The notes: generated by a model from the sequence alone, not told the origin. A stretch of DNA of 22,244 bases from CAYFJO01 sp964343305 (GCA_964343305.1 CAYFJO010000161.1:1-22244), one strand, 5' to 3'. Positions 18,701 through 21,035 are shown, numbered from the stretch's first letter. A program made the numbers and translations.

Positions 18701-20733
18701 TCGCTGTTGAAGGAACCAAAGGCCTGGCCGCTGTCAACGAAAACACCCGCCGTGCCTCCCTGTGCTCCACCTTGATTGATCCAAAGCCGATCGGCTTGGC
18801 CAAAATTCGCGACAAATGCATCTTCGTCGCCGTCCCCGTCAACGTCCCTTGTCGCCACCCCTTCGCTGCTGGATGCTCCAAGGAATTGGCCGCTGTCGAT
18901 GAACACGCCGGCCACTCCGTTCTGCGAGCCACCTTGGTTGATCCAAACCTTGTTGTCCTGGTTGTTTGTATTCGTCACAAACGCGTCGAAGTCGCCGTCG
19001 CCATCCACATCGGTCATCGCAACATCTGTGCTTTGTGAACTACCAAGATCTTGGTTGCTGTCCACAAACACACCTTTGGTTCCGCCTTGAAGCCCACCCT
19101 GGTTGATCCACACGCGGTTGCCGTTGACATTGGCAATGAATGCATCGAGGTCGCCATCAGCGTCCAAGTCCACCAGGCCAACGTTGTCGCTGGAATCCGC
19201 TCCCAAAACTTGGCCGCTGTCGGCAAACACGCCATTGCCATTGTTGAGATAGATTCGATTTGGTTGGTTATTGAAATTGGCCACGAACGCATCCAGGTCG
19301 CCGTCGCCGTCGACATCGCCCAGCGTCACGCCAGCACTGTCCGAATTGCCAAGTGCCTGGCCGCTGTCGCCAAATACTCCGGGTGTTCCACCCTGCGATC
19401 CACCCTGATTGATCCACACAGAGTTCGGCTGTCCCGATCCGTTTGCGATAAAGGCATCCAAGTCGGTGTCACCATCCAAATCACCGAGTGCGATCTCCAA
19501 ACTTCCTAGACTTGTGATTCCATTGTTGATCCATACTTGATTGGCCTGACCCAAATCTGCAACATACGCATCTAAATCGCCATCACCGTCCAAGTCGCCA
19601 AGCGCCACCGCCTGGCTATCGGCATTGGACAACTCACGTGCGTCTGCCACAAACACACCACCTTGGTTGATCCACAGGGTGTTGGACTGACGATCCGTGT
19701 TGGCCACCAGCGCATCCAGATCGTTATCGCCATCCAAGTCGCCCAGCGCAACGCCTTGGCTAGATGAGCTGCCGAGCGACTGGCCGCTATCCAAAAAGCC
19801 CAAAAAAGCAAAAGCAGGGGGGGGCTGTACACCTTGATTGAGATAGACCCGATTGGCTTGGCCGTCGGTATTCGACACATAGACATCCAAGTCGTTGTCA
19901 CCGTCAATGTCGCCCAACGCCACGTCTTCACTCGGGCCGGTTCCCAACACGGGTCCAAAACTCTGGAAGACACCTTCCGTTCCCAATTGAAAACCACCCT
20001 GATTCATCCAAACTCGATTGCCCTGATTGTCGCCGTTGGCAACAAAAACGTCTCGGTCACCGTCGCCGTCGAAATCCCCCAGCGCGATGCCTTTACTATT
20101 AGAATTTCCATACGCCGCGCCGCCAACAAACGTGCCGCCACCCTGGTTGATCCAGATGCGATTCCCCTGGCCCGCCGTGTTCGCCACGAAAGCATCCAGG
20201 TCGTTATCACCGTCCAAGTCGGCCAGCGCCACATCTTGACTCGAACTCAATCCCAGCATTTGTCCGCTATTTGCAAAGGCCCCTTCCGTGCCGCCTTGCA
20301 ATCCACCTTGATTGATCCACACCGTGTTTGGTTGGTCGTTGGTGTTGGCAACGAATGCATCCAAGTCCCCGTCGCCGTCCATGTCACCGAGCGCCACGCC
20401 TTCGCTGTCGGACATTCCCAACGCTTGTCCGGTCACTGCAAACGTGCCAGACGCTCCCCCTTGATTACCGCCTTGATTGATCCAAATGCGGTTCGCCTGT
20501 CCGTCGGTGTTGACAACGAACGCATCCAAGTCGTTATCGCCGTCCAGGTCGCCAATCTGTACATCCGCGCTGTCATTGCCCGCTGCCAACTGCGTCAGAT
20601 CACTAAAGGTCGCCGTGCTTGGAGCGACAAGCAATGTACGATCTTCAAGCAGCTCGACATTGGTGCGTCGTAGTTTCTTCTGCTTCTTTTTTTGACGACC
20701 AAAGATACGTTTGAGAATCGTTGCAATGTTCAT
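1..20733 (-). CDS. Giant LEPR-XLL / FG-GAP / GEVED repeat protein, 3' end outside window
   Basis: One open frame of 6,911 codons from ATG 20733 to the window edge; every codon was read and no in-frame stop found. The protein is at least about 0.7 MDa (estimate). Domains in order: LEPR-XLL N-terminus (residues 1-37), 14 FG-GAP repeats (38-758), GEVED module 1 (759-913), 7 FG-GAP (924-1272), module 2 (1273-1425), 7 FG-GAP (1431-1796), module 3 with an inserted DNRLRE domain (1797-2141), then three rounds of six integrin-like FG-GAP plus a GEVED module (2142-3948), sixteen further tandem GEVED modules (3949-6653) and GDWxGDG repeats (6654-6911+). The start is firm: a TAA lies in frame three codons upstream, and AAGG lies 7 nt before the ATG. 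No hydrophobic signal peptide is visible; LEPR-XLL proteins of planctomycetes are presumed exported. DxDxDG loops throughout predict calcium binding. The role as stalk, adhesin or matrix protein is inference. Confidence 0.95.
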   Translation of the reverse strand, partial: MNIATILKRIFGRQKKKQKKLRRTNVELLEDRTLLVAPSTATFSDLTQLAAGNDSADVQIGDLDGDNDLDAFVVNTDGQANRIWINQGGNQGGASGTFAVTGQALGMSDSEGVALGDMDGDGDLDAFVANTNDQPNTVWINQGGLQGGTEGAFANSGQMLGLSSSQDVALADLDGDNDLDAFVANTAGQGNRIWINQGGGTFVGGAAYGNSNSKGIALGDFDGDGDRDVFVANGDNQGNRVWMNQGGFQLGTEGVFQSFGPVLGTGPSEDVALGDIDGDNDLDVYVSNTDGQANRVYLNQGVQPPPAFAFLGFLDSGQSLGSSSSQGVALGDLDGDNDLDALVANTDRQSNTLWINQGGVFVADARELSNADSQAVALGDLDGDGDLDAYVADLGQANQVWINNGITSLGSLEIALGDLDGDTDLDAFIANGSGQPNSVWINQGGSQGGTPGVFGDSGQALGNSDSAGVTLGDVDGDGDLDAFVANFNNQPNRIYLNNGNGVFADSGQVLGADSSDNVGLVDLDADGDLDAFIANVNGNRVWINQGGLQGGTKGVFVDSNQDLGSSQSTDVAMTDVDGDGDFDAFVTNTNNQDNKVWINQGGSQNGVAGVFIDSGQFLGASSSEGVATRDVDGDGDEDAFVANFGQADRLWINQGGAQGGTAGVFVDSGQAFGSFNSEMIQVEDLDGDGDLDFFVANFGQGNRVWLNRGGTFDDSTQVLGVADSNFVALGDLDGDDDFDAFVVNRGEGNVIWYNQSTVDFGDAADTYHTTQNANGARHVGIGPMLGPTRDSEVDGAPSPGADGDDTAGSDDEDGVTFASVTVGQVNAEVTVNVQGVVTTTFVDAWIDFNKDGSFDGDGEQIIANQVVINGDNTINYFPATDAVSGTALNARFRLSTAGGLGPHGPAFDGEVEDYQVTLSLAGTTGTYTEFSTTTGSFFSNDVDLGDLDGDGDLDAFVVNGSTLPNRVWLNDGQSRFPTSIPVGSSNSQGVALGDFDKDGDLDAFVVNLNQPNRIWLNDGSASFTDSGQLLRADSSRSVALGDVDGDGDLDAVVSNDDQQGNRVWINQGGFQLGVIGTFVDSGQSLGDSESQNIALADLDGDGDLDQFVSNVGRNKVWLNDGQGNFTDTGQVFPTSESTQAALGDIDNDGDLDAVVANDFEDDAVWLNDGTGTFTQNVGQAFGNPESRGVILIDVDSDTDLDAFFVNDALNPNQIFLNNGSGSFTDSGVLMGEYNSVAAAFGDLNGDGDLDIFIANTNDVNRIWRGIGFGGNFDFGDAPDTYGTSLANNGARHDIFGSTIGPTRDFEVAQPSATANGDDNLDMDDEDGVTFGDAVVGQVNAEVTVNVATTGAPLLDAWIDFNNDGTFNEAREQIASSLPVVNGDNLLRYNVPHDAVSGETLIARFRLSDAGGLGPRGLALDGEVEDHTLVIKQPKGAGSFGDSGQLPNVSNATAAAMGDFDGDGDVDAIVANSLTSNRVLENQGDGTFAFSQSLGSYESNDVAVGDVDGDGDLDAVFANQGAGFLARDRVYINQGGAQGGTPGSFLDNNMPLSQAQSRGIALSDFDSDGDLDAFFVTSTDIRVYRNEGRAQMGAEGTFTLTSTLTTDTNNNDVAMGDVDDDGDVDAIVIRSSGTRVWMNDGSGNFSPGTTTLIGGNAIELADLDGDSDLDAFAATNNRNRVLVNQGGFQGSTPGVFNPSFQLLGNSTSQGVALGDVDADGDIDAFVGNTGSNRPNRLWINQGGVQAGTEGQFSDSGRALGSRDTFGVAMGDIDRDGDLDVYAADTGNDIVWVNLGPFDFGDAPNSFGTLLGSDGARHDTTGPTLGATRGGFAAFEFQDGLNGYTSTDDTFVRSSSADTSFGTDTTIQVDSSPTTQGLIKFNNLFGEGPNQIPLGYTITNATLTLNVSNTSAIASTISFHRMLSEWDENATYNSLVAGVQTNNVEARFTSDATIAGNTTATVTISSAGLVSTVQSWADGAVNYGWLILNNNSNDWQVRSSESSPAPKLTIEISRDAELDGSPTTYADGDDNNFSDDEDGVAFSNLFVGQRNATATVDVRHAPAGALLNAWLDFNDDGVFTNSPVSLGGELIASNVAVTNGNNTITFDIPDTAKTNATLISRFRLNTIGGLGPKGEAVDGEVEDHVALIRNRASDGTVDIPDKVPAKVTENTGGFGTLEALDNFGISVVVVGDVDNDGIEDVVVGAPGDDTGGVGTTADRGAVHVLLMNANGTVKMPVKIAHNTGGFPNNQLVDGDRFGSAVTLVGDSDSNGRPEIAVGAPGDDATGTDKGAVYILELNTNGTVALRQTFEDNTSNLGSLPDGGQFGSSLAGLGDLDGSGRLELAAGSPFEDIVGVDRGVVRVLSLNNNSSINTSTIITDGTGGFGALMDSDQFGASVAGIGDIDGDSVRDLAVGAIGDDSGGPNRGAVYVLQLNANGTVKATTKIADSTSGLGTLSDDDEFGQGLSGLDDVDGDGVQDLAVGVSNDDTGGPDRGAVYVLLLKADGTIRRSHVIADGVSGGLPANTLNNDDFFGSDVSAFTDLDGDGVKDLIVGAVGDADGGDDAGAIYILNLTPAIDFGDAPDPAFGTGTNNYRTLTTDVGPTHAIDYRIFMGSSVDGQSEATPNVNADGDDQHHAPADDEDGLVDPAADLQLVAGTQPNIRVRVTNTTGVEATVYGWIDYNADGVFDNATERAQQAVPDGTTSGIATLAFPSVPSGVAQTYARFRFSTDPNAADSFGPATNGEVEDHVVTVTSREPSDGTVDDPPTIIADGQGVISSDTFLDDDNFGWALTPIGDLDTDGVIDLIAGVPGDDTGGTDRGAVFVLNMNTNGTVKTVTQIADGVGGLAAATLADGDGFGSSVTSLGDLDGDGVTEVFVGANGDDTGGTSNLGAGYVLFMQSNGTIGSFTKIAEGMGGLPGGTLGNEDQFGSAARAVGDVNGDGITDVLVGAPGDDTGGTDRGAVYVLSLLGDGSVNSILTTIADGSGLAANTLSDGDRFGSSIGLIGDLNTDSVNDVIVGATGDDSDRGAAYVLLMNSGGVVNTVTKIANGSDGIALPDGGEFGASAVGVGDLDGDSVLDVAVGSFIDTGAGGAVRTLFMNSNGTVKGSRIIADGLGGLPAGTLDVADHFGSSIAVLGDLDGDDVLDLAVGASDDDTNGTDRGAVYVLNLTPAVDFGDAPDPNNLTGTNNYSTRTANNGPSHDIDPRIFLGAAIDGQTDPIANLAADGDDTHHAVPNDEDGIVDPFTDLRFTTNTQPQVRVRATNNTGGPATLIGWIDYDRNGQFETTDEEVRMVIPNNTNDQVFTLTFPTIPLLCGSIECGGTTYARFRISTDPAALLPTGAAMDGEVEDYQVHITASTDVSVTATTKIADSTGGMGTLVDEDMFGAAVAPVGNLDGLLGNDIVVGAPGDDTSGTDRGAVHVLLLNSDETVNSVQTISNNQGGLGPVLDNGDQFGVSVASLGKLDNDGLTDIAVGAIGDDTGGTDRGAVHVLSLNADGTVKSSQLIAHNTGGMGALDDSDGFGSAITTIGDLDGDGVQEVVVSATGDGADRGAVYVLFMNTDGTVKATQKIADGVGGLASNTLANGDRFGSALADLGDLNADGNSELAVGAAGDDGTSGSNRGAVYILSLDANGMVNPVVQKIADTTGGLGALVDGDAFGSSLSSAGDLNADGFPDLAVGAVGDDTGGTDRGALHMLLLDANGAVTTTYKIADSSREFGTLTDEDSFGVSVTALGDVNGDGRMDLAVGANKDDTGGSNRGAVYIVNLTPNIDFGDAPDPSNGVATGNYQTRAADNGPRHLIDQRIFMGPAIDAESDGQESAAADGDDVARVPDDEDGVNDPLNDLFLVPNTIPVVNVTVTNNTGLDAILTGWIDYDRSGTFSNGTERSNVLTVPNGTNGATVQLTFPIVPGGVSSTFARFRLTTRAGDPGPTGLYTDGEVEDYAVEFGAFDFGDAPDISNGTGAGDYQTFFVNGGPRHNISGPRLGALADSEADGLQSLLATGDDLDNSSDEDGVSFNPLLIGRTSSADVTVTGENGQVDAWIDFNQNGVFTDPGEQIITNQPVMNGNTKNFSINVPATATLGRTIARFRVSRTGGLGPNGAALNSEGGEVEDYQVNIAALDFGDAPDTSGGVGTGDYNTQEANGGPRHIATGPLLGTLVDGESDGQQNSDATGDDTDGTNDDDGVSFGNLIVGQQSSATVAVNGAAGFVNGWIDFNRDGVFAAGEQIITDASLTVGTPATINFAVPGTANVDDTFARIRVSTTSGLGPDGFADNGEVEDYEVTIRSADFGDAPDTSGGQGTGDYDTLLANNGPQHLIVPGAPTLGPTIDAELDALPNATATGDDGSNTNDEDGVTFATALVAGQSATANVNVQGASGRVDAWVDFNQNGIFELSEKIINNLPVGVGTTVGFNFPIPAGALVGTTFARFRVSTAGNLAPNGFASDGEIEDYEVTIVGYDFGDAPDTGAGTGTGNYETLLADSGPRHTIAGPRLGSLVDSDSDGQPNAAASGDDSDGTNDEDGVTFGALFVGQAGSAEVTVTGENGRVDAWIDFNHNGSFADPGEKVIDNVLVTMGSTDTLPINVPITSNAGTTYARLRVSRNGGLAATGVAQDADGGEVEDYQLTIQAVDFGDAPDISSGQGTGDYDTLLANNGARHVLGGPVLGALVDFEANGQQSGNADGDDLDGTDDDDGVVFSNLFVGQSGTATVTVTGTSGLVDAWIDFNQDGVFDNSGASTERIVTSRSVSPGSPGNFDFNIPATATTAIARVRVSSSGGLPPIGLANNGEVEDYLLNFDRLDYGDAPDITSAQAANDYSTLLANDGPRHTINLTGPRLGTLLDDEVDALANAGATGDDTGGTNDEDGVTFGSLVAGQQGTIDVNVEVDNGQVDGWIDFNQNGVFESSEKIVDNKSVLAGTTPQFNFAIPELATLGATFARVRVSSAGNLGPVGLAANGEVEDYQVTIAGWDFGDAPDSGPGTGSGDYETLSASGGPRHTIGGPRLGTLADQEADGQPSAAADDDDSTNNDDEDGVTFDTLLVGQPSMLSVTVNGESGHVDGWIDFNQNGVFDNVTERVASEAVNNGDTDVVNFTVPGTALVGTTFARFRVSRTGSLLPKGAASDAEGGEVEDYQVTIRGLDFGDAPDSNNGPGKNSTGDYDTLSASSGPSHIVGGPLLGSLIDIDPDAFQSTDATGDDTNGGNDEDGVTISSIVAGQPATIDVTVTNADGRVDAWIDFNRDGVFAASERVINNQSVSAGVTQQFNFTVPTTISVGNSFARVRVSTVGGLGPIGMASDGEVEDYGVALEGLDFGDAPDVASGTNAGDLETLLANNGPRHLIGGPRLGASVDLETDGQPLATALGDDGDGNDDEDGVTFSGLFAGQTGTIDVNVQNADGRVDAWIDFNRNGDLSDPGEQVVTNQLVNSGMTVQFNVAVPAAAPLGLTYARVRVSSAGGLTPLGEASDGEVEDYTVAIGGYDFGDAPDISAGMGNGDYQTLNANSGPRHALDGPRLGNSVDHEADGQQDGTASGDGADDDGVTFGSFYVGQLTTTDITVTDESGRVDAWIDFNQDGDFLDPQEQIVTNQLVNVGDTDTFSFTVPGTALTGATFARVRVSRSGGLAANGPAPDSEGGEVEDYQVTVASLDFGDAPDTSAGNGAGDYNTLLTNNGPRHVIGGPRLGPATVDLDLNGQPNATATGDDGDGSDDEDGVVFDNLFAGQAGTATVSVNGANGSVDAWIDFNEDGLFDDSVGSTERIISGVPITAGNSQVFNFSIPASATSLVARVRVSSAGGLSPAGFAADGEVEDYVLNINSLDFGDAPDTTAGQVANDYSTLLANNGPAHIFVATGPRLGTLLDTELDGLQSIAADGDDIDSSDDEDGVAFNSALFGGLPGTVDVNVEVADGRVDAWIDFNQNGNFEAAEKIVDNQSVLLGTTPQFNYVVPVTANRGTTYARVRVSTSGGLGPDGPASDGEVEDYQVTIRGYDFGDAPDTSAGTSTGDYRTQTANSGPRHTIGGPQLGAAIDQEADGQQNASATGEGADDDGVAFNGLLIGQVATLDATVVNENGRIDAWMDFNHDGDFLDTGEQIATNQLVSSGTTRSILFNVPGTAMVGTTFARVRVSRTGNLPSTGNAPDSTGGEVEDYQVMLGGLDFGDAPDVTAGNSSGDYDTTVANDGPRHILGGPTLGSLVDLDADGQPTSAADGDDTDGTNDDDGVTFNNLIAGQTGTIGVTVQSVAGVVDGWIDFNQNGNFEAIEQVVASVPVALGATQNLSVPIPVTALLGSTFARFRVSSTGVAGPNGFANDGEVEDYEVTIVGFDFGDAPDTSAGIGTGDYQTLSANGGPRHTTGGPRLGTQVDQDADGQPDATANGDDSAGTDDENGVSFVSMVAGNSSSVDVTVAVESGTVDGWIDFNQNGDFSDPGEKIVDSVSVGASTTSTLTFNVPGSALDGTTFARFRVSRSGGLGPNGAAPDAEGGEVEDYQVTIAGYDFGDAPDLSAGTATGDYQTLAANGGPRHTIGGPRLGTGVDPEVDGQPSAMVNGDDTDGTDDEDGVTFASLFLGQNATASVTVTGEDGRVDAWIDFNGDGDFVDTGEKIIDKQLVAAGNTVGFSFAVPGTATTNPTVARIRVSRNGGLTAIGAAADAEGGEVEDHVVSFRAGTDSIGVWRTARFYEDVNGNEAWDGTTGGDALTAFGATDDIPVIGDWNGDGFDEFGVYRTSTSMFILDINGNHLFDAGDQVYGFGATGDIPIVGDWDGDGVSDTGVFRPTTATFHLDIDRNGTVDETVTFGASTDMPIVGDWDGDGDDDTGVRRGSNARFYKDVGRNGTVDSVVAMGATTDTPIIGDWNGDGIDDVGLFRSSQGRFFLDSNADGLFGGGDQAFFFGTTNDTPLAGNWAAPIQALNGPATSSEDTAP
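775..8889 (-). repeat. Tandem array of 16 GEVED modules (7-22)
   Basis: Sixteen modules of about 167-171 residues with no other domain between. Each opens with DFGDAPD (DYGD in module 12), has a GPRH...GP.LG segment, an acidic GDD..GTDDEDGV linker, a VDAWIDFN.NG.F putative calcium loop, a T.ARVRVS strand and closes GEVEDYQV (GEIED in module 9). Module starts: 8889, 8376, 7875, 7365, 6852, 6345, 5838, 5328, 4818, 4314, 3813, 3303, 2793, 2292, 1791, 1278. Modules 7, 10, 13, 16, 19, 21 and 22 carry an extended acidic GGEVED ending. Modules 11/17 and 12/18 share private insertions. The nucleotide sequence around WIDFN (gttgaagtcgatcca type) is nearly repeated in each module. Confidence 0.95.
8890..9426 (-). 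other. GEVED module 6 (variant subtype)
   Basis: Residues 3770-3948. Opens DFGDAPDPSNGVATGNYQT, then IDQRIFMGPAIDAESDGQ, DDEDGVNDP, VTVTNNTGLDA, GWIDYDRSGTFSNGTER and closes DGEVEDYAVEFGA. It resembles modules 4 and 5 rather than the tandem modules that follow, and marks the change from alternating FG-GAP/GEVED to uninterrupted GEVED modules. Confidence 0.9.
9427..10689 (-). repeat. FG-GAP block F: 6 integrin-type repeats
   Basis: Six repeats of about 68 residues, as in blocks D and E. Calcium loops lie near 10550, 10350, 10145, 9945, 9740 and 9535. The first two are degenerate (GNLDGLLGND, GKLDNDGLTD), the later ones canonical (GDLDGDGVQE, GDLNADGFPD, GDVNGDGRMD). Ends RGAVYIVNLTPNI before module 6. 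Confidence 0.9.
10690..11220 (-). other. GEVED module 5, with the protein's only cysteines
   Basis: Residues 3172-3348. Same variant subtype as modules 4 and 6: IDPRIFLGAAIDGQTD, GWIDYDRNGQFE, closing DGEVEDYQV. Before TYARFRIST it has a short insertion reading LLCGSIECGG, where module 4 has only SGVAQ. C3313 and C3318 are the only cysteine codons found in the 6,911 read and could form one small disulfide loop. Confidence 0.9.
11221..12498 (-). repeat. FG-GAP block E: 6 integrin-type repeats
   Basis: Six repeats of about 68 residues of the block D type. Calcium loops lie near 12345, 12140, 11930, 11720, 11525 and 11325 (GDLDTDGVID, GDLDGDGVTE, GDVNGDGITD, GDLNTDSVND, GDLDGDSVLD, GDLDGDDVLD). 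Ends RGAVYVLNLTPAV before module 5. Repeat 5 is shortened in its GAPGDDTGG loop, reading VGSFIDTGAGGAVRTL. Confidence 0.9.
12499..13011 (-). other. GEVED module 4 (variant subtype)
   Basis: Residues 2575-2745. Opens DFGDAPDPAFGTGTNNY, then IDYRIFMGSSVDGQSE, ADGDDQHHAPADDEDGLVDP, VRVTNTTGVEA, GWIDYNADGVFDNATER and closes NGEVEDHVVTV. The RIFMG, DEDG.VDP and GWIDY signatures are shared only with modules 5 and 6. Confidence 0.9.
13012..14310 (-). repeat. FG-GAP block D: 6 integrin-type repeats
   Basis: Six repeats of about 68 residues: DGD.FGSSVA.LGDLDGDG..DLAVGAPGDDTGG.DRGAVYVL.LN.NGTV....KI. Calcium loops lie near 14160, 13935, 13740, 13540, 13335 and 13115. The pattern is that of the FG-GAP repeat of integrin alpha chains and differs from blocks A-C in length and in the GAVYVL strand. 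The block ends GAIYILNLTPAI and runs straight into DFGDAPDPAFG. Confidence 0.9.
14311..15345 (-). other. GEVED module 3, split by an inserted domain
   Basis: Residues 1797-2141. The first part reads DFGDAPNSFGTLL, then GARHDTTGPTLGATR; the second resumes with RDAELDGSPTTYADGDD, WLDFNDDGVF and closes GEVEDHVALI. Between the halves lie about 180 residues of a DNRLRE-type domain. Modules 1 and 2 have GPTRD.E without interruption, so the insertion falls inside the TR-D.E junction. Confidence 0.85.
14701..15240 (-). other. DNRLRE / CBM96-like domain inserted in GEVED module 3
   Basis: Residues about 1832-2011. It shows the DNRLRE family pattern in order: DDTFVRSSSADTSFG near the start, TQGLIKFNNLFG, ITNATLTLNVSN, SFHRMLSEWDENATYNS (the W.E..TY motif), VQSWADGAVNYGWLILNN and DWQVRSSES followed by PKLTIEIS. 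The family is a beta-sandwich; characterised CBM96 members bind polysaccharide such as alginate. Polysaccharide binding here is inferred from the family only. The literal DNRLRE string is absent; the equivalent position reads NDWQVRSSE. Confidence 0.75.
15346..16443 (-). repeat. FG-GAP/VCBS block C: 7 short repeats
   Basis: Seven repeats of about 47-57 residues. Calcium loops lie near 16350, 16210, 16035, 15880, 15740, 15585 and 15420, reading GDFDGDGDVDAI, GDVDGDGDLDAV, SDFDSDGDLDAF, GDVDDDGDVDAI, ADLDGDSDLDAF, GDVDADGDIDAF and GDIDRDGDLDVY. Again exactly seven, one predicted propeller. The last repeat runs directly into DFGDAPNSFG of module 3. Confidence 0.9.
16459..16917 (-). other. GEVED module 2
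   Basis: Residues 1273-1425. Opens DFGDAPDTYGTSLANNGARH, followed by IGPTRDFEV, a GDDNLDMDDEDGV linker, WIDFNNDGTF and closes DGEVEDHTLV. Same subtype as module 1 (shared GPTRD.EV). It links FG-GAP blocks B and C. Confidence 0.9.
16918..17964 (-). repeat. FG-GAP/VCBS block B: 7 short repeats
   Basis: Seven repeats of about 47-55 residues of the same type as block A (for example VALGDVDGDGDLDAVVSN and NRVWLNDG). Calcium loops lie near 17890, 17745, 17595, 17430, 17290, 17145 and 16995. Several loops are degenerate: repeat 6 reads IDVDSDTDLD, repeat 7 GDLNGDGDLD. Seven repeats equal one predicted seven-bladed propeller. Confidence 0.9.
17995..18459 (-). other. GEVED module 1
   Basis: Starts DFGDAADTYHTTQNANGARH, carries GDDTAGSDDEDGVTF, VDAWIDFNKDGSFDGDGEQ and ends FDGEVEDYQV (residues 759-913). 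This is the GEVED domain layout: a DFGDAPD opening, an acidic linker, a WIDFN.DG.F putative calcium loop, a RFRLST strand and the closing GEVED motif. It separates FG-GAP block A from block B. Confidence 0.9.
18460..20622 (-). repeat. FG-GAP/VCBS block A: 14 short repeats
   Basis: Fourteen repeats of about 45-57 residues with the pattern F.DSGQ.LG.S.S.g followed by VALGDLDGDGDLDAFVAN, then NRVWINQGG. Calcium-loop codons lie near 20540, 20375, 20215, 20060, 19905, 19735, 19585, 19470, 19305, 19155, 19005, 18840, 18675 and 18535. DxDxDGxxD is the FG-GAP calcium-binding loop of beta-propellers. The segment just after the LEPR-XLL motif (ATFSDLTQL, residues 41-49) supplies the first strand of repeat 1. 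Repeat 5 is odd: it holds a PPPAFAFLGF insertion encoded by a C8 tract. Fourteen equals two seven-bladed propellers. Confidence 0.9.
20623..20733 (-). other. LEPR-XLL type N-terminal motif
   Basis: Residues 1-37 begin MNIATILKRIFGRQ, continue with a Lys/Arg-rich stretch (about 13-23), then NVELLEDRTLLVA. This matches the planctomycete N-terminal signature of basic residues followed by LE(P/D)RxLL, which heads many very large repeat proteins in that phylum. Its biochemical role is not established; an export or anchoring signal is often presumed. No typical Sec signal peptide with a hydrophobic core is seen here. Confidence 0.85.
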
Positions 20734-20747
20734 AAGCCGGCCTTATG
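20731..20747 (-). promoter_or_regulatory. Stem-loop spanning ribosome site and start codon
   Basis: The transcript would read CAUAAG-GCCGG-CUUAUG: a perfect 6-bp stem with a 5-nt loop. The AUG is the end of the 3' arm and the AAGG ribosome site spans the 5' arm and loop. Such a hairpin could limit translation initiation. The stem is short and has only two G-C pairs, so the effect is uncertain. Confidence 0.4.
20741..20744 (-). promoter_or_regulatory. Ribosome binding site of the giant gene
   Basis: AAGG on the minus strand, 7 nt before the ATG at 20733. It overlaps an in-frame TAA at 20745-20743, which excludes any start further upstream in this frame. The site is short and sits partly within a stem-loop. 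Confidence 0.55.
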
Positions 20748-20949
20748 GATTACCAAAATGAATGGACGGACCGCGAGAAAGCAATAGCGCAGAGGTGCAC
20801 ACAAGTTGAGGAATAAGTACCAAGATAATCCCGTCCCTTCTCCTGGCTCGTCGCGTTGTCGTTCGGGGCCAACGCAACGACTCTAATCGCGATTGTCGTG
20901 AGTTCCGACGAAAGGAATTTGCGAATGTTCCTGATTGCGTTTCCCGACA

Positions 20950-20977
20950 AATATTGAACGACGCGCACTTCTTTCAA
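20950..20977 (-). promoter_or_regulatory. Candidate promoter of the giant gene
   Basis: On the minus strand, TTGAAA (20977-20972) matches five of six -35 consensus positions. After a 16-bp spacer comes AATATT (20955-20950), four of six -10 positions. It would give a leader of roughly 210 nt. The -35 hexamer overlaps one arm of a perfect inverted repeat (20973-20981). The weak -10 keeps confidence low. Confidence 0.3.
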
Positions 20978-21004
20978 CTCAACGGGAAACCTTACTGAGT
21001 TGAA
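20973..21004. promoter_or_regulatory. 9-bp inverted repeat, candidate operator
   Basis: TTCAACTCA (20973-20981) and TGAGTTGAA (20996-21004) are perfect reverse complements separated by 14 bp. The spacing between arm centres is about 23 bp, roughly two helical turns, as often seen for dimeric regulators. It overlaps the candidate -35 box of the giant gene. It could instead form an RNA hairpin, but no T-tract follows. Confidence 0.4.
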
Positions 21005-21035
21005 TGACAAACCATTCGAGGGGGGGAATGAGAAG

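Noticed and set aside
1..20733. Possibility that the region is several genes or a pseudogene with frameshifts
   Set aside because: All GEVED motifs and calcium loops fall in the same codon phase, and no stop codon was found in any of the 6,911 codons.
20750..21010. Minus-strand open frame of 86 codons just upstream of the giant gene
   Set aside because: It starts with TTG, has no clear ribosome site and no recognisable domain, and it covers the candidate promoter and inverted repeat.
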